The notes: generated by a model not told the origin, from the sequence alone. 64,000 bases of DNA from Pyxicephalus adspersus (GCF_032062135.1 NC_092869.1:43066140-43130139); one strand, 5' to 3'. Counted from the stretch's first letter, positions 48,990-61,890 are shown. Made by a program: numbers and translations.

Positions 48990-50420
48990 AGGTCAAGCCA
49001 GTTCACACAGAAATGGACAGAGTGGTAAACTGTGCCATTCTATATGTTATAAAGACCAAGAGACCCATCTATAATTGTACCACCTTGCTTGGTATAAGGG
49101 CCCAGATCTGATCTTGGTCATCTTGCATAAAATAAAGGATTGAGAGCCAACCTGTGTCACGTTGTGTGATGAAAAGAATGACAGCCAACCTGTGTTGTGC
49201 AGACTGAGCTGTGCCATCCCATGTGGTAGAAGGACAGAGAGCAGACCTGATGTGATGTAAGGTTTAAGACATGGTCTGTACCCCTTTACATATATAAAGG
49301 GGTACAGACCATTTTATACATACATGTATAAAAGTATCTGACCTGTGCCATCTTGCATGGAAGGAGGACTGAGAGCCAACTTGTGTCACCATGTGTGATG
49401 AGCGGACATGATGTGGTGTAAGGACTAATAAATGGCCTTTACAATCTTAAATGTTATTATGCCCAAGATCTAACCTATGCAATCTGTATGATGGAGAAAC
49501 TGAAAGCCGACCAGTGTTGTACAGACTGAGCTGACCCAGGCCTTTATGTGGCGTAAGGACTAAGAAAAGGCCTTTACCCCTTGCATTGGATGAGGCCCAG
49601 GATCTGACCTGTGCCACCCTGTGTGGTAGAAAAAAAGAGAGCAGCCTGATGTAGCCTATGAACTAAGAAATGGTCTGTACCACCTTTACATGGTTTAAGG
49701 TCCAGGATGAGACCTGTGCTATATTGCATGACAGAAGGACTAAGAGCCAACCCATGCCACCTTGTCTGATTTAAAGATTGACAGCCAACCTGTAACTGAG
49801 CTGTGGCATCTTGTCTTGCATAATTATGAATATATATATATATATATATATATGGATATACATTTTGTCGACCAAGAGATGTCCGTTTACACATTATAGG
49901 GTCTAAGACCTGACCTGTGCCACCTTGTAACCTGTCTCACCTTTAGTAAAAGAAAGGACTGGCAGCCAATATGTGCTATAGTGACCAAGATTAACCCTGG
50001 GTGGTATAAGGATTTAAAGCAGAACTTTATGTGGTGCAAGGACTCAAGAAAGGCCTTTGTCACAATAGACAATAAATGGACTGAGATCTGTGCCTCCTTA
50101 TGTGGAATAAGGATTGAAAGTTGAACTGTGCCACCTCACTGCTACACATCATTTATTGTGGTATAAGGACAATCTGAGCAGCCATAAGTGATATAATGAC
50201 CAAGGCGTGGACCTGTGCCATTTGCCAAGGTGCAAAGTCTGAAAGCGTTCCTTTGCCATCTTGCCAGATATAATGACTGAGATCTGGCCTGTGCCACCTA
50301 CTGCGTTATAGGCACTAAGAAGTAAGCTTTGTTACTTTATGCTGTATAAGGACCTCCAACTCATCTGTGCCACCTTCTAAGGACTGGAAATTATTCTGTG
50401 CCACCTTTAGTTAGGTAGAG
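48990..50420. repeat. Long degenerate tandem tract ('gacctgtgccaccttg')
   Basis: Recurring phrases 'cctgtgccaccttg', 'gtggtataaggac' and 'gagagccaacctgt' reappear about every 40-60 bp across 1.4 kb. The copies are old and unevenly spaced, with insertions such as the palindrome at 49271-49312 and an (AT)n run near 49831-49855. Confidence 0.85.
49271..49312. repeat. Perfect 18-bp inverted repeat with 6-nt loop
   Basis: The arms ATGGTCTGTACCCCTTTA (49271-49288) and its exact reverse complement (49295-49312) enclose 'catata'. The left arm resembles the array unit ('tggtctgtaccacctttaca'); the right arm is an inverted copy of it, so the hairpin probably arose by a local template switch inside the tandem tract. 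Confidence 0.95.
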
Positions 50421-51889
50421 CACTGACTCTACTACCTGAAGCTGCAAAAGCTGACCGCATTGGCTGTAACAGGATGTGTGTGATGATTCCCATCATTAGT
50501 ACTGGTTCTTTTTGCTGACTGGTTGTTCCGTTGTGTTGGACATTTATTATTGCACAATCTATTTGTGTTGTGGGTACAGCATCCTGCATTTCTGATTTTT
50601 ATTTCCTTTTTCCTATGCATAGTTGACAGTGGAATATTAAATTTCAGTGGTTGCCACTGACGACATCACCATTTTTTTTCTGATCCCTGGTGTGCTTGTA
50701 GAATTGCTGTGAACAGTTCTGTGTTGTCCTTGGGTTCAGGCCTCAGAGGTAGCGAGCACTGACAGCGGGATGAGTCACTGCGGCGGTCATAGTTTTATGT
50801 CAGTTGGGCTCGTTGGCTTCCCTTGAGAGATTTGTGATATCCGGCTCTGCAGACGCCTTGTTTGGACTGATATTGTAGCACAAGGTCGGCTGACAGACAG
50901 ATCTAAAATAGATCTCCAGGCCGGAGGGATGTGAGGCTGCAGCCGGCTCCAGCGTGGGGAGACCTGGAAACACACACGGTGAATTTTTAATGTTGTGACA
51001 TGAGCAGGAATGTCACACATTTCACACACATCGATTCTCTGATGGTGAGGAAGTATCCCAGACACATATGTATAATAATACAACTACAATGTAATTCCCT
51101 GGACAAACCAGATGATCCTGTGTATGGAGAGCAAATGCAATCATGTCTGTGCAGGTTTCTTGTGCAGTACCAGATATCAGACACTAGGAGGTTAATGGAG
51201 GGTCACTGGCGGATCGGTCTGTATGGGGGTCAGGGTGTGCAGAGCTTACAGTACTGTACAGTATGTAGTATTTCATAGATAAACATTCAACTCAATTGTA
51301 TTTTTATATATCTATATAGCCCTGACATATTCTGCAGTGCTGAAATAGGCACCAACCCTTGTGGAGAATTAGAACTATTGGTGCCTAAACTTCATACTGC
51401 TTCCTCAACCACTGCCAGCCCTGAAGACTGGAGAGACTCCCTGCATGCAGGCTGCATGGAGGATCACACATGTAAAATGCCATTTCCAGATGGGTTACCT
51501 AGACTAGAAGCATTATCACTCTACAATATTGATTCATAGAGAAGGGTCTTTTGTTCTCTAAAAGGATTCATTATGAATAGCTCTACATAATGTCTCTGCT
51601 TGTAAAGCAACACAGCCAATTTTGTCTTTGCCCACAGGTGACGGCCAAGCGTGTTGTGTCTGCACAGAATTGGATGCTGATGGTTAGATCTACAATTTGG
51701 AAAATGTTAAATAGTAAACCATGAATACAGACAAGTGCACCGTTCAGAATAGACAGATACACTGTGTACAGGCCATACACAATATAATTGCCCACTATAT
51801 CGGACTGTTATCAAAACAACTCTTCTTGGTTCTGCTCCAATACCATTCAAAAAAGAGTTTTCACGTTGTGAGAAGGAGATAGAATTTGT
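50421..51889. other. Intron, no feature seen
   Basis: Single-copy DNA; 50690-50990 is slightly CpG-richer. No exon, RNA gene or repeat named. Confidence 0.45.
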
Positions 51890-52345
51890 ATAGAGAGAGA
51901 GAGAGAGAGAGAGATGGCAAAGGACTATGTTTATGTGCCAGGAGAGTGCAGAAGATGAGGAGGGCCCGTGTATGCCCGTAAAAAGCAGAAGAGTTGGCAT
52001 AGGACTATGTCTGTGCCAGAAGAGAGCCAAAGAAGAATATGTGTGTGCCAAGTGTGTACAGAAGAGGATTATGTCTGTGCCAGGAGAGAGTGGAGAAGAC
52101 TTTGTGTGTGCCAGGTGAGAGCCGAAGAAGACTATGCATGTTCCAAGTATGAACAGAAAAGAACTTTCCCTGTTCTAGAAGAGAATAGAAAAGGACTATT
52201 GTGTGTGTCAACCAGACACCAAAGGATGTGTGTGCCAAGCGTGAGTGGATGAGAACTAAGTGCCAAGCAAGAATGGAAGGAGCAAAACGGACTACATGTG
52301 TGCCATGGGAGAATGGAAGAGGGGACTATGTGTATATCAGGAGAG
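51890..52345. repeat. (GA)n followed by ~36-bp degenerate minisatellite
   Basis: A GA microsatellite (about 51892-51914) leads into copies of 'aggactatgtctgtgccaga' plus 'agagagcagaaga'. About eleven units are recognisable, with increasing divergence to the right. Confidence 0.87.
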
Positions 52346-53699
52346 AGTGTTGCTTTTTGCTTTAGAAGTCCTGCTTCCAGCTTAATAGTTTGGGCATCTC
52401 CTGAAGGTTCTGTAATATTTCTGTTGGCAGTGATGATAAAAATGAGAAATGAGAGTTATCAGTGTATGGATGCCTTCAGCTTCCAGAGTTCATCTACTCA
52501 TAACCTGCCAATACTACACACTGCTATTTATCAAGCTGCTCCAGAGGCAGTAGAAAATTTATCACCCAGCCGCTGCTATTGATTTGTGACCTATCTGTAG
52601 GAAGGCAGCTCTGCAGACAATCTCTGCACTAGCTAGGTGTTAAACCTTGCTCCTTGTCTAGCTCCAGATACAATATAACCAGCATTGTTTATTATAAGAT
52701 TTACTGACTATCCTTTGTGCCCTCTGGTATTTGCATACCTACCTTCCTTCTTCCTATCTAGGCACATTTACTACCATCTATCAGCCCACCCTCCTTCTTT
52801 CTATCCAAATATGCTTACTGCCATTTCCTGGTCCACCATCTTACACCCCATCAAGATGCTCCTATTGCCATATGTATGTATGCCTTCTCTTCCTTCATCT
52901 GTAGAATCTGACCCCATCATGGCCATTTATTCCCTACAGAACACGCATGTGAGAAGAGCCCTTGATAGATTTCCTGTGATGCACTGAAGGTAGAAATTGA
53001 AATTGATTAGCCTAAAGTGCCTAATTACAGGCAGATTCATCATGATGCTGTGACAAGCTCTCTTTAATGACTGAGCTGTCAGTGATAAACCGCAGGATTC
53101 ACCCGGGTCCTGCCTGAGCTTACAGGTTTAATGAGAATTGGATTGTAGCCAAGCTCTGTACGAAGAGTGAGAGCCAATTGAAATGGAGCAAGGAGCCCAA
53201 AGTTCTTTGCATGTGGATTAAAATGGCACAAAACCATAAATTACTGCTCCGATCTACTTTAAATTTTTAGACAGATCCCTTCTTAAAGGGGGGCGCTGCA
53301 CCAGGTAGTAAAATGAAAGTATGTAAGAAATTAGCAGAGAACACTTTCCACAGTTGAAGGTAAAGTGCTTAATAAAAGAGAATTTTATGTATCAAGTGGT
53401 CTGTTATTTCCAATAGCCAAAGTGGTAAATTTCTTTTGTTTACCTTGCAATATATTTTTTTCGTTGAAGTTCTCTTTAGGGTAAAATATCTCCATTGGAG
53501 AAACTGAAATGGGCCAGTAGTATACATGTGATAATAATACCCCTAAGTATCTAATGAAATATGGAGATTCAGGTCAGGACAGGACTGCACCTTCCCATTG
53601 AGCACATTTGCTGCCCTTCATTGTACTCCTGTCCCCAGGGATGGGAATGAATCATACAGGTATGGAATGGAATGATTACCCTACTGAGCCAATTACTTG
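52346..53699. other. Intron, possible conserved block 52980-53260
   Basis: Mostly featureless. The section around 52980-53260 ('ttcatcatgatgctgtgaca', 'ggtttaatgagaattgga') is non-repetitive and could be conserved; no direct evidence. Confidence 0.38.
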
Positions 53700-54120
53700 T
53701 CCCTTCCATTCTGTTGCAGTTCCCATTCTTCTCCATGTATATGGTTGTCCGGTACCTCTCTCTGCCCTATGTGTGACTCTCAGGCACTGCCTTTCTCTTC
53801 CCTCATATGCAATTCTCAAGTGCCCCTTATCTGTGTCCAATGTGCGACTTTCCCGTTACCCCTCTCTGCCCAATCAGCTGCCTCCTCTTTCTGCTCAATG
53901 TGTAAAGTGCTCAGCTGCTGTCTACTCAGTGGCATGTGTACCACACTCAGGTGCCACCTTTCCTTGCCCAATGTGCAACTTCCAGGGTTTGCCCCTTTCT
54001 TACCAATGTGGGATACATCTCAGTGACCCTCAGTGCTCAGTGTGGGGCCGTCAATGCTGCTCTGCATCCTATGTGGGATTGTTGGTGCTGCCTTTCTCTC
54101 TGTGTAACTCTTTGGCTGAT
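53700..54120. repeat. Degenerate minisatellite, ~45-bp unit
   Basis: Units like 'ctgcccaatgtgcgactctc' plus 'aggtgccacctttct' recur about nine times with heavy divergence, all pyrimidine-biased. Open frames of up to 172 residues (+) result from this bias. Confidence 0.82.
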
Positions 54121-56076
54121 GGCTGACAATGACATTAAGAACCTCTTGCAGGATGCTGTTGAGTGATGTTCTGTGCGTGGGTGGTTTGATGGGTGCAGAT
54201 CACAAGGATGACAAATTTCATGTAATCATATGTAATCTTCCTCTAATGCCCAGGAAATACGTCTCTGCTCTTACATGCAGCATTACTTTCATGCGGAGTG
54301 ACAGGGTTACAGGTCTGTGTGGTACATATACAGATGTGTGTAGGTGTACCTCTTACCTCCCTACTGCCTGCTTTTGTGTTTTCACCCCTCTGGCTTGAAG
54401 CCAAGACTTGTATGATCCCAGCCCCCAGGTCAAAGCCAATTAGATCTCATTCAGAAGGATTGGATTTGTCCATTAGGCAGCTGACTATATTGAAGATTAC
54501 CTGCCATATCATTTCAATGATCAGCTTATTTAAGAGCTTTGTGATGTTTTAGGTGGTTTTCCCAGCCAACCAGCAGCTTAGACTAGGAAGACGAATGCTC
54601 TGGATTCACGATTGATTGCTTTGACTTACCGCACAGCTTGGTAAGCTGTAAAAGTAATTCTGCTGCATATAAAGCAAGCTCGCAGTGTTAAAGAGCAGAC
54701 TGATGCATAACACAAATTCTTTTTACCTAACATCTTGCTACCTTTACCCAAACATTTGAAGTGTCTGTACTGCAAGGAATTGGAAACTGCAAGGCGAATG
54801 AGGAATTTTTGCATTGTGTAGCCTTAAAAAAAGACAAAGTCTGTCTGCAGAGAGGGGGACAGATGATAGAGATGAAGGAAAGACAGGCTGTTCTTGGCAC
54901 AGGTTGGCTCTCCTGCAGATACCACCTTAAATCTTTGCATGCTTGATAGGAAAGTCTTAAGGTCTGATCACATTTGCATTTATGTGATCCACGGCGCTGT
55001 CTGCGCCACATCCCAGATGTCTCCTGAATCATAACTGCAAGTGGCGCTAGATTGGTCCCCTGGCAGCAGTAACTAGAGCAGAGGCAGAGGATGAAACCGT
55101 AACATTTATACTCAATTGGAATTAAATGTATTCAGATTTTTACTATGTGAGATTGGCTGTCTGCTCATCCTTAAACTGTTCTGCGGCAGCGAAATCCCCA
55201 TGAGAGAAGCCATTGCCCCATTTACAATACTTCTGCATATTTCAGAAAGGGGGCACTCAATGTTGACCTCTTTTTCTGGAAATGCTAGTTTACTGGCTAT
55301 CATGCTGATCTGAAAGCTTTAAACCTTCCAGTTATTGACAAAAAAAAGTGTGCGGTTCAGCAGAATTAAACCTTTGCAATCCATCTGTGCATTATAGAAC
55401 TGCGGATGAATTTAAAGATTCATCATTGTGAATTCTGGAATGGCTTACTACAACTTGTGATAACATAGAATGTATGGTAATGTGCCCCCAGTAACACTCA
55501 ACAGGGGGTCTGAATCTGGGACTTAAGTTCCTTGTGTGTTAAAAAAGTTGTTTTTCGCATTTGTAGGAAATCCTAAATACATGAAGACACTTTCAGGTTT
55601 GTTGCTATCCTTTAAGCTCAGAGAATGCTATTCCATTGTCTTTTGTAGGTTGTCCACACAAATGAGCCAAATATTGAGCAGGGTTGTCACTACATTGACT
55701 TTCCATCTGCTTTGTACAGTAAAAATATACAAGCGAAGTAGTTTTGGGTTTTATGGCTCTGCTGCTCTATGGGGAAGGGGCTAAAAGCGGTACAATAAAG
55801 AAATGAAGAACAAAATCAGAAGAACACGAGAACAAGTGGATGGATACAACTTTCATAGTGATGAGTCCCAACTCTTCCCTGAATGCCCTGCAATGCCAGC
55901 TGTTTCAAATAGGCAGGTCTGGAGGTCTTAAAAGGCTGTACCAGACAACCGCACTGAGATGGTGTCTCTGGTCTAAGGTAACAGGGGGCCACAAAGGCAC
56001 TGATCACTAATAAGTATGGAGCTGATCTGATGTTATACCATTCATATGGTCAGAGTTATGGCTGTAAATGCATCAA
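54121..56076. other. Intron, no gene seen
   Basis: Single-copy DNA. Short open frames show no known similarity, and no splice-flanked exon appears before 56968. Confidence 0.48.
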
Positions 56077-56386
56077 CAGGCAGCAAGGTGGCTTAGTGGT
56101 TAGCACTCTGGCCTTTGCAGCGCTAGGTTCCAGGTTCATATCTCAGCCAGGGCACTATCTGCATGAAGTTTGCATGTGTTTGTGTGGGATTCCTTTGGGT
56201 ACTCCCATTTCTTCCCACATTCCAAACACATGCAGTTAGATTAATTGGCTTCCGCCTAAAAAAAAAAATACCTTAAACTCTATTAAAGACATATGACTAT
56301 GGTAGGCATTAAAGACATATGACTATGGACTTCGTACAGCGCTATGTAATATGTTGGCACTATATAAATACTGTATAATAAAAATG
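56077..56386 (+). mobile_element. V-SINE-like tRNA-derived SINE with internal duplication
   Basis: The A box ('ggtggcttagtggttagcac'), a degenerate B box ('ggttcatatct') and the tail 'tgttggcactatataaatac' identify the family. Part of the centre is deleted ('gcatgaagtttgcatgtgtt'), and 'attaaagacatatgactatg' occurs twice in tandem (near 56281 and 56308), a duplication not present in the other copies. Confidence 0.92.
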
Positions 56387-56967
56387 TGATGATGAGGGAG
56401 TTGATGTCATGTCTGTACCAGATGGTAGCAGGATGTAGTAAAGGTAGACTGGCATTCCTGTAACCAGGCCAGTAATTGTACGGTACCAGTATTACATCAT
56501 GTGTTTAAATCAGTAATGGGCAAATGAAATGCATATTTTTTTTTCTGTGCACACTTCCTTGTGTTTTTTAAGTGCAGAAAAAAAAAAAGAAATTCAAGCA
56601 GCTCCTAACTTCCTGGATTGAGCTGATGGCTGTTGATGGTGCTCTGAAATTCCAAGTAGTGTTGTCAGCCCTTCCTGAGATCTGCTCTTCTGGACTATAG
56701 AACTCCATGTATGCATACATTTTGCATTTAATGCATTTAAACATATTGTTCTATGGGCATGCCAATATCAGTGCTAGCTGCAAGATTTTAAAAGGCTAGT
56801 GATGATCTAACCGAGAGTATTAAAAGCTTGTTCCTTGCTATGGAATCAAGGTCAAAGAAAAAACAGTGGTGGTAGGGTGATATATGGGGGTGTGTAGGTA
56901 AATTTTCATGCACAGTTACTTTGTAATTCTTTCTTTTCATGCTAATTATCTCTCGCTTTTTTCACAG
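56387..56967. other. Intron 3' end before LNS6 second exon
   Basis: No extra exon. The last 40 bases contain a likely branch site ('atgctaatt', about 56939-56947) and a T-rich tract ending 'cttttttcacag', a good acceptor. Confidence 0.55.
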
Positions 56968-57139
56968 GAACAAGGCAAAGTTGGTGTGACTTTTAATATT
57001 GGTTTGATGGACATCTCGATCCGAGAAGAGAGCACCCCAGTGAATGACGGTAAATATCACGTGGTGAAATACACCCGGAATGGAGGCAACGCAACTCTAC
57101 AAGTGGATAACTGGCCAGTGAATGAGTACTACCCTGGAG
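56968..57139 (+). CDS. nrxn3: Neurexin LNS6 domain, second exon, ending at splice site 4
   Basis: Encodes residues 106-162 plus one base, in frame with the previous exon (phase 0 in, phase 1 out). Readable blocks are [24 protein letters not shown] and [16 protein letters not shown], all diagnostic of neurexin LNS6. [10 protein letters not shown] in the previous exon together with [16 protein letters not shown] here favours neurexin-3 over 1 and 2. The exon stops after PG and the first base of a Gly codon (CCT GGA G|gtaacc), which is splice site 4, the point where inclusion or skipping of a small exon tunes binding to neuroligin, LRRTM and cerebellin partners. Compared with neurexin-3 as I remember it, several usually constant residues differ (GLMD for GTVD, IREES for IKEER, VVKYTR for VVRFTR). 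Confidence 0.96.
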
Positions 57140-59544
57140 GTAACCATACAACACCAGTGCGGTGTATTAGGGGATGCAGCTTTTATTACCATGGTGGGGT
57201 GATATTTGCACCATATTGAGGTTCTATAACAGTAACAGGGCAAGGACATGACAGGTTAGTAGGCAGCTGTACGATGAGGTAGTAGGCACACCACATTGAA
57301 GGACTTTTATCCTGATATAAATCAGTCCCTATTGATTTTATACTGGAAGATGTGAAGGTCCGGAAATCAGGCCCGGTAACTGCTCCCGGGCGACGGTGCT
57401 GGCACTCGTTCCGGAAGGCAATAAAGTTCACACTTGGATGGAGATCAATGGTTCTAGAATTTGCTGACTGAACTTTATTCACAGAATGTAAAGGCAGTTT
57501 TAGGGCAGTGAATGCCGAGCTTTGGAGGATCGGGCTCCAGCTCCAGGAAATTACCTCCCAGGGAATAACCTTATCCTCATTACATGGCGTCCATTACCAG
57601 AAAATGAGATGTAGCTTTTGTAGCAGTGGGGCTCAGGAATCTGGGGTTCTCCAGATGTTGCTCAATAGGATTGTTAGTAGAAGATTGTTAGTTCTACAAG
57701 AAGATAGAGATTCATAGAAACAAGGAGCTACGTATTGGTCTTTTACTGAGCACCTCTCTGTACCATCTGCAGAGAAGATGGGCCCTTATGGAAGTACCTT
57801 GAATGGTACAGATTCCATGCATCCACTCCTCATATAATTTCCAGGGAAGGGAAATATCTTGGGTACTCAGGAGCTCAAAGTTTAGGAGCACTCACATGGA
57901 AAAGTGTCAGAGGAGATCTTTAAAGATATTTGCCCAACCTGCTGACAAATAATTATTCTAAAGGTTAAATTAGGCAAAACTGGCTTTGTACACAACCAGC
58001 ACAGTCATTGGGGAACAGAAAAGGGTCTTCACCAAACTGTGATTGGAAGAGCGCAAATGTCTACAATGTCTTCTCCCTCACCAGGGACACTTGAACTCTA
58101 ATATTTGAAGGGGTCTCACATACTCTCTGATTTATAGGGGATATCTAGGATTATTGAATCAAAAAGCTGTGATGATAAGTATTTGACTGGTAAAATATTG
58201 GACATTTGGGGCAGTCAGAATATTGCAGAATGTTTTCCAATTGGGTACTACACCGAATGGTGGCCAAAGAATTGGGTTTGTATATTGAGGCTGTTCTGTT
58301 TATATGAAGTTTAGACAGCAAGCAGTTGACAGGCATTTCTTCTAATAATGTATAAGCTGCTTCTTCTATCCAGCGTAAAAGTATGTGAGGCCAATTTACT
58401 GCAAATGTGCCTTATGCAGCGTGACTGAGATCCTGTATCCAATTCTGATTTTGTTTCTTTAGGGAATGGTGCACCGGAACACTGACTGAACAAGCCCTTC
58501 TATCACTAGAACCGCTGTGTTACTTCTAGGTTTTTATATAGGAGAACTGCTGATACAATATGTTTTTCTATCAAGTCTAATAGATAGATATGTCTGTTAG
58601 ATCTTTTTTTCCTAATATTGTAAGCTCATCACGGGAATATTACCAACCCATACAACAGTGCCATGAACTCAAGGTGTAATTCCACTTTTAAGCTCCAAGA
58701 TTATACAGTAAAAATTGTGAATAGTAATTAATGTTGCTTGTTTGTCCCATTCCCGTATATCTATGTAGGAGGTGTAGGATGACAGGAATTAGATACCAAT
58801 ATGTTTTGGAGTCTAAAAATATTTTTTTCATGACAGAAATCCAATGTAATAAGCCATCACATTTCGGTTCTACAGATTTGATTGAACTGGGAATACCTGG
58901 AGTAATGTGTCCTTACTAGTGGTCAGGTATCATGAGCTGCTAAGTCCTGACCTTAATAAAGGAGGCCTTTACAGCCCCCAAAAGCCGGTGGTTTATTACG
59001 TTGGATGTCTATGGTGAATTAAATATTTATAGACGCAAAACCGATGGCTCATGTTTTTATACACCTCCTAGCTGAAAGTATATAACCTTCCCCTTAACGA
59101 GAGAAGCAGACTTTCCTTATGAGCAAAGTATGATGACAGTAACTTACTGGCACTGCAGATAGTAGCGGGCACAGCCAGCCTTTTACTGCCACAACCTCCT
59201 TCTCTGCTCGATCATTGTTCTTCTGCCTGTGATCTGACAAGCTGAATACTATTACCGCTATCAAAGAGCCTCTTTTGCTCATCACTTTAAAAGCTTCTTA
59301 GAAGCCAAAATGCTGTTCAGGGCAGACTGTGAACTTCTGACTAATCCTGAGATGAAACGTGGCCACCATGAGAGATCACACTGACTACAGCTAGGTGTAC
59401 GCCAAGTGCAGACCTTTGGGGGTCAGCTACATGACCAAGATTTGTGCTGGAGAGTACAGAAAAGTAGAAGGAAAAAAGCCATTAGTCCATATTGTGAAGG
59501 ATTACCTTGGAATTTGTGTATTGAAGGTGTTGTGTTATTAGGAG
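57140..59544. other. Intron, no feature seen
   Basis: Begins with donor gtaacc. Single-copy, moderately AT-rich sequence without recognised exons or repeats. Confidence 0.5.
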
Positions 59545-59940
59545 TGGTCCATGTGTCCTAATATTAAGGGGGTGGGTTGGAGTGTCTCTGTATTAGGAGA
59601 GGTTGCTGTCTCCCTGTGTCTGTGTTTTTTGAGGGTTCGGTGTGTCCCGACGTCTGTGTATTTCGGGGGTCATGTGTCCCAGTTTGTGTATTTCGAGGGG
59701 TCCGTTTGTCCCAGTGTCTGTGTATTCCCAGGGGACAGTGTGTCCCCATGTATGGTGTGTCCCCATGTATTCGGAGAGGCTGGTGTGTCCCGATGTTGGT
59801 GTATTCCAAGGGATTGGTGTGTCCCCGTGTATTCCAAAGGGATTACGTGTATTCCAAAGAGGTCAGCGTGTCCTTGTGTATTCCAAAGGGGTCAGGTATG
59901 TCTCAGTGTTTGTGAATTTAAAGTGGTTGATGTGTTAATA
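59545..59940. repeat. Degenerate minisatellite, ~36-40-bp unit
   Basis: About ten copies built from 'gtgtcccagtgtctgtgtat' and 'tccaaggggtcag', with variable spacing. Several frames stay open through it (up to 137 residues on +) and read as Val/Ser/Cys-rich strings; no gene is inferred. Confidence 0.9.
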
Positions 59941-61724
59941 AGACTCCATGCAGAACCTGAGTAGATATTTCAGACCTGAAGCCACGTGGGCAGCAGGAGT
60001 AATGAGGCCACCTGTTGCACTCTGACAACACAGCGGAGTCGGTGATAATTGTCATAATTAACCATGAATCAATCAGAGCTCCGAACAAAAGCAGCAGACG
60101 GATCTCAGCAGGCAGCGGCACAATAGCATGGTTGTGCTGCGAAATTCTACTTTATAGCCCGGAGCTAGTGACACTATGACATCCAGGTACATACTGGAGG
60201 TGAACAATCCACTGCACGAGGGAGTTCCCCCACTCCTTTTTGTGTTCACTTACAATGACCCAACAGAGCCAAGCGGAAGTCACCACCTAGTGCTATCCAC
60301 TAAAAGTACTAATGTTTATTAATGTTGAAAACCAGGAGCAGTAAATTAAGTAACACATAGCAAGTGTCCATCCATCACTTATCTTGGTATCATGAGGTGA
60401 TGTTTGGCCACTTTAGGCTACTACATTACCAGATACAACCATTACAATGGGCCCTGCTGCGCTCACATTTACACAATACAACAGGTGCCCCTAGATGGGT
60501 GGGAGAATCTAATAGTCCAGGGTGAACAAAAACCATGGAAAGGTAACCTCACCCCCTGAATCCTAAAGAGATCTAAAACGGCAGGGGTGATGCCACTTAT
60601 AACTATAATACTGTCCCATGTACAGTATAGTGCAGGTATGTTTTATGTCTGTTAAAGTAACAAGGGGACAAATATTAGTGGGAAGTTGGCTTCATAATAT
60701 AAGATAAGCACATTGTTGACGTGGTAGCTCTATCACTACAGAAAGTGCAGCAAATCCTAAATCCCAACGTTTTACGGTGTCTGATGTGTTTGGGGGATTT
60801 TCTGTACTCCCAGGGCCTTCATCCACTTTGCAATGCAGTTGAGGCTCTGAATTCTTTAGATCTGACTACTCACTATGGCACCATTTAGCTGAAGTTTTCA
60901 TATATAATTCCAGCTGTCAGTGTGAAGTTTGTTGCTCCCAGACAAGAGGAGGAATTGTCCTCCGTAAGATCAGTATGTGGTGCGTCAAGTCATTCTCCCG
61001 GCTGTCAGTCATCGTCCCTTCCCTGCAGTAAGGTCGGCTTTTTTGCAGCTTTCTTTCTAAGTGACTTTGACAGTGACTTGCATGCGTCTGTCAGAACATC
61101 GTTTTGTGGAAATTCCTGGGGGATGAAGGCAGCTCACAAACAATTGCCCTTGTCTCCTGTTAGTCTAGTAAGGTGACCGGGGGAGCCCTGGGAAATCCAT
61201 CTGTAGTTTGGTGAATTAGGAGTGGATTTAGCAGTGATCAGGTAAATTAAGAGATGGGGCTCAGGCTACACACAGAAGGCCCATTAAAAAGATGATTTCC
61301 CATTTGAGTTATTAGTGATTTTGTATGCCTAATATGCATCAGATTTTACAAAAAACGATTCTTCAAGAAGTTGTGGACATAGTTGCTTGAAAGGATTATG
61401 GGTAACACTCTGATTTTGAGGCTCCCTTTTTGATAACTACCCAGGAATCATTAATATTTTCAGAATGGATAGACAGATGTCTCCAGTGACTCTTGCATAT
61501 CTGCTCGGTCATTCAAATATAAGGTCTTCCTCTGTTTCCAAGATCGTTCCATAGAATGAGTTGAACCTGCAGTGATGTTATGCAGGTGGTGTAGTGAAGA
61601 TGGGAAATAAAAAAACATCTAGTGTCATGATGGAGGTAGCTTGATGAGGTCCCAATGTAGGTTATAGACATAGGGGGATGATGTTATATTATATTCTGGA
61701 CTGGACTGAAAACCTTGTAGTTCT
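59941..61724. other. Intron, no feature seen
   Basis: Single-copy DNA. No exon, RNA gene or tandem array recognised. Confidence 0.5.
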
Positions 61725-61890
61725 TCCCAGCCCCTTTTTTGCCTGGGTGCACCACATGGCATTTATCAGTAATCACCTGACTCTTTTTGGGTGGTTACTG
61801 AATAGCTGGGTCACAATACAGGCGCCACCACCCACTGACAGCTTCTTCCTACCCAGCTTAAAAAATTCTTGGGAGAACACTGCAAAAGTT
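61725..61890. mobile_element. Short inverted-repeat-containing dispersed element, copy B
   Basis: Colinear with 30975-31130: 'cagccccttttt', 'cagtaatcacc', 'ctttttgggtggttactga', 'agctgggtcacaatacagg', 'cttcttcctacccagctta' and 'aaaaattc'. Same orientation as copy A and clearly diverged from it, so both are old insertions of one family. Confidence 0.75.

Noticed and set aside
57140..57219. Extension of the LNS6 exon through the donor to a stop at 57217-57219
   Set aside because: The junction matches splice site 4 and a GT donor; the added residues have no neurexin similarity.
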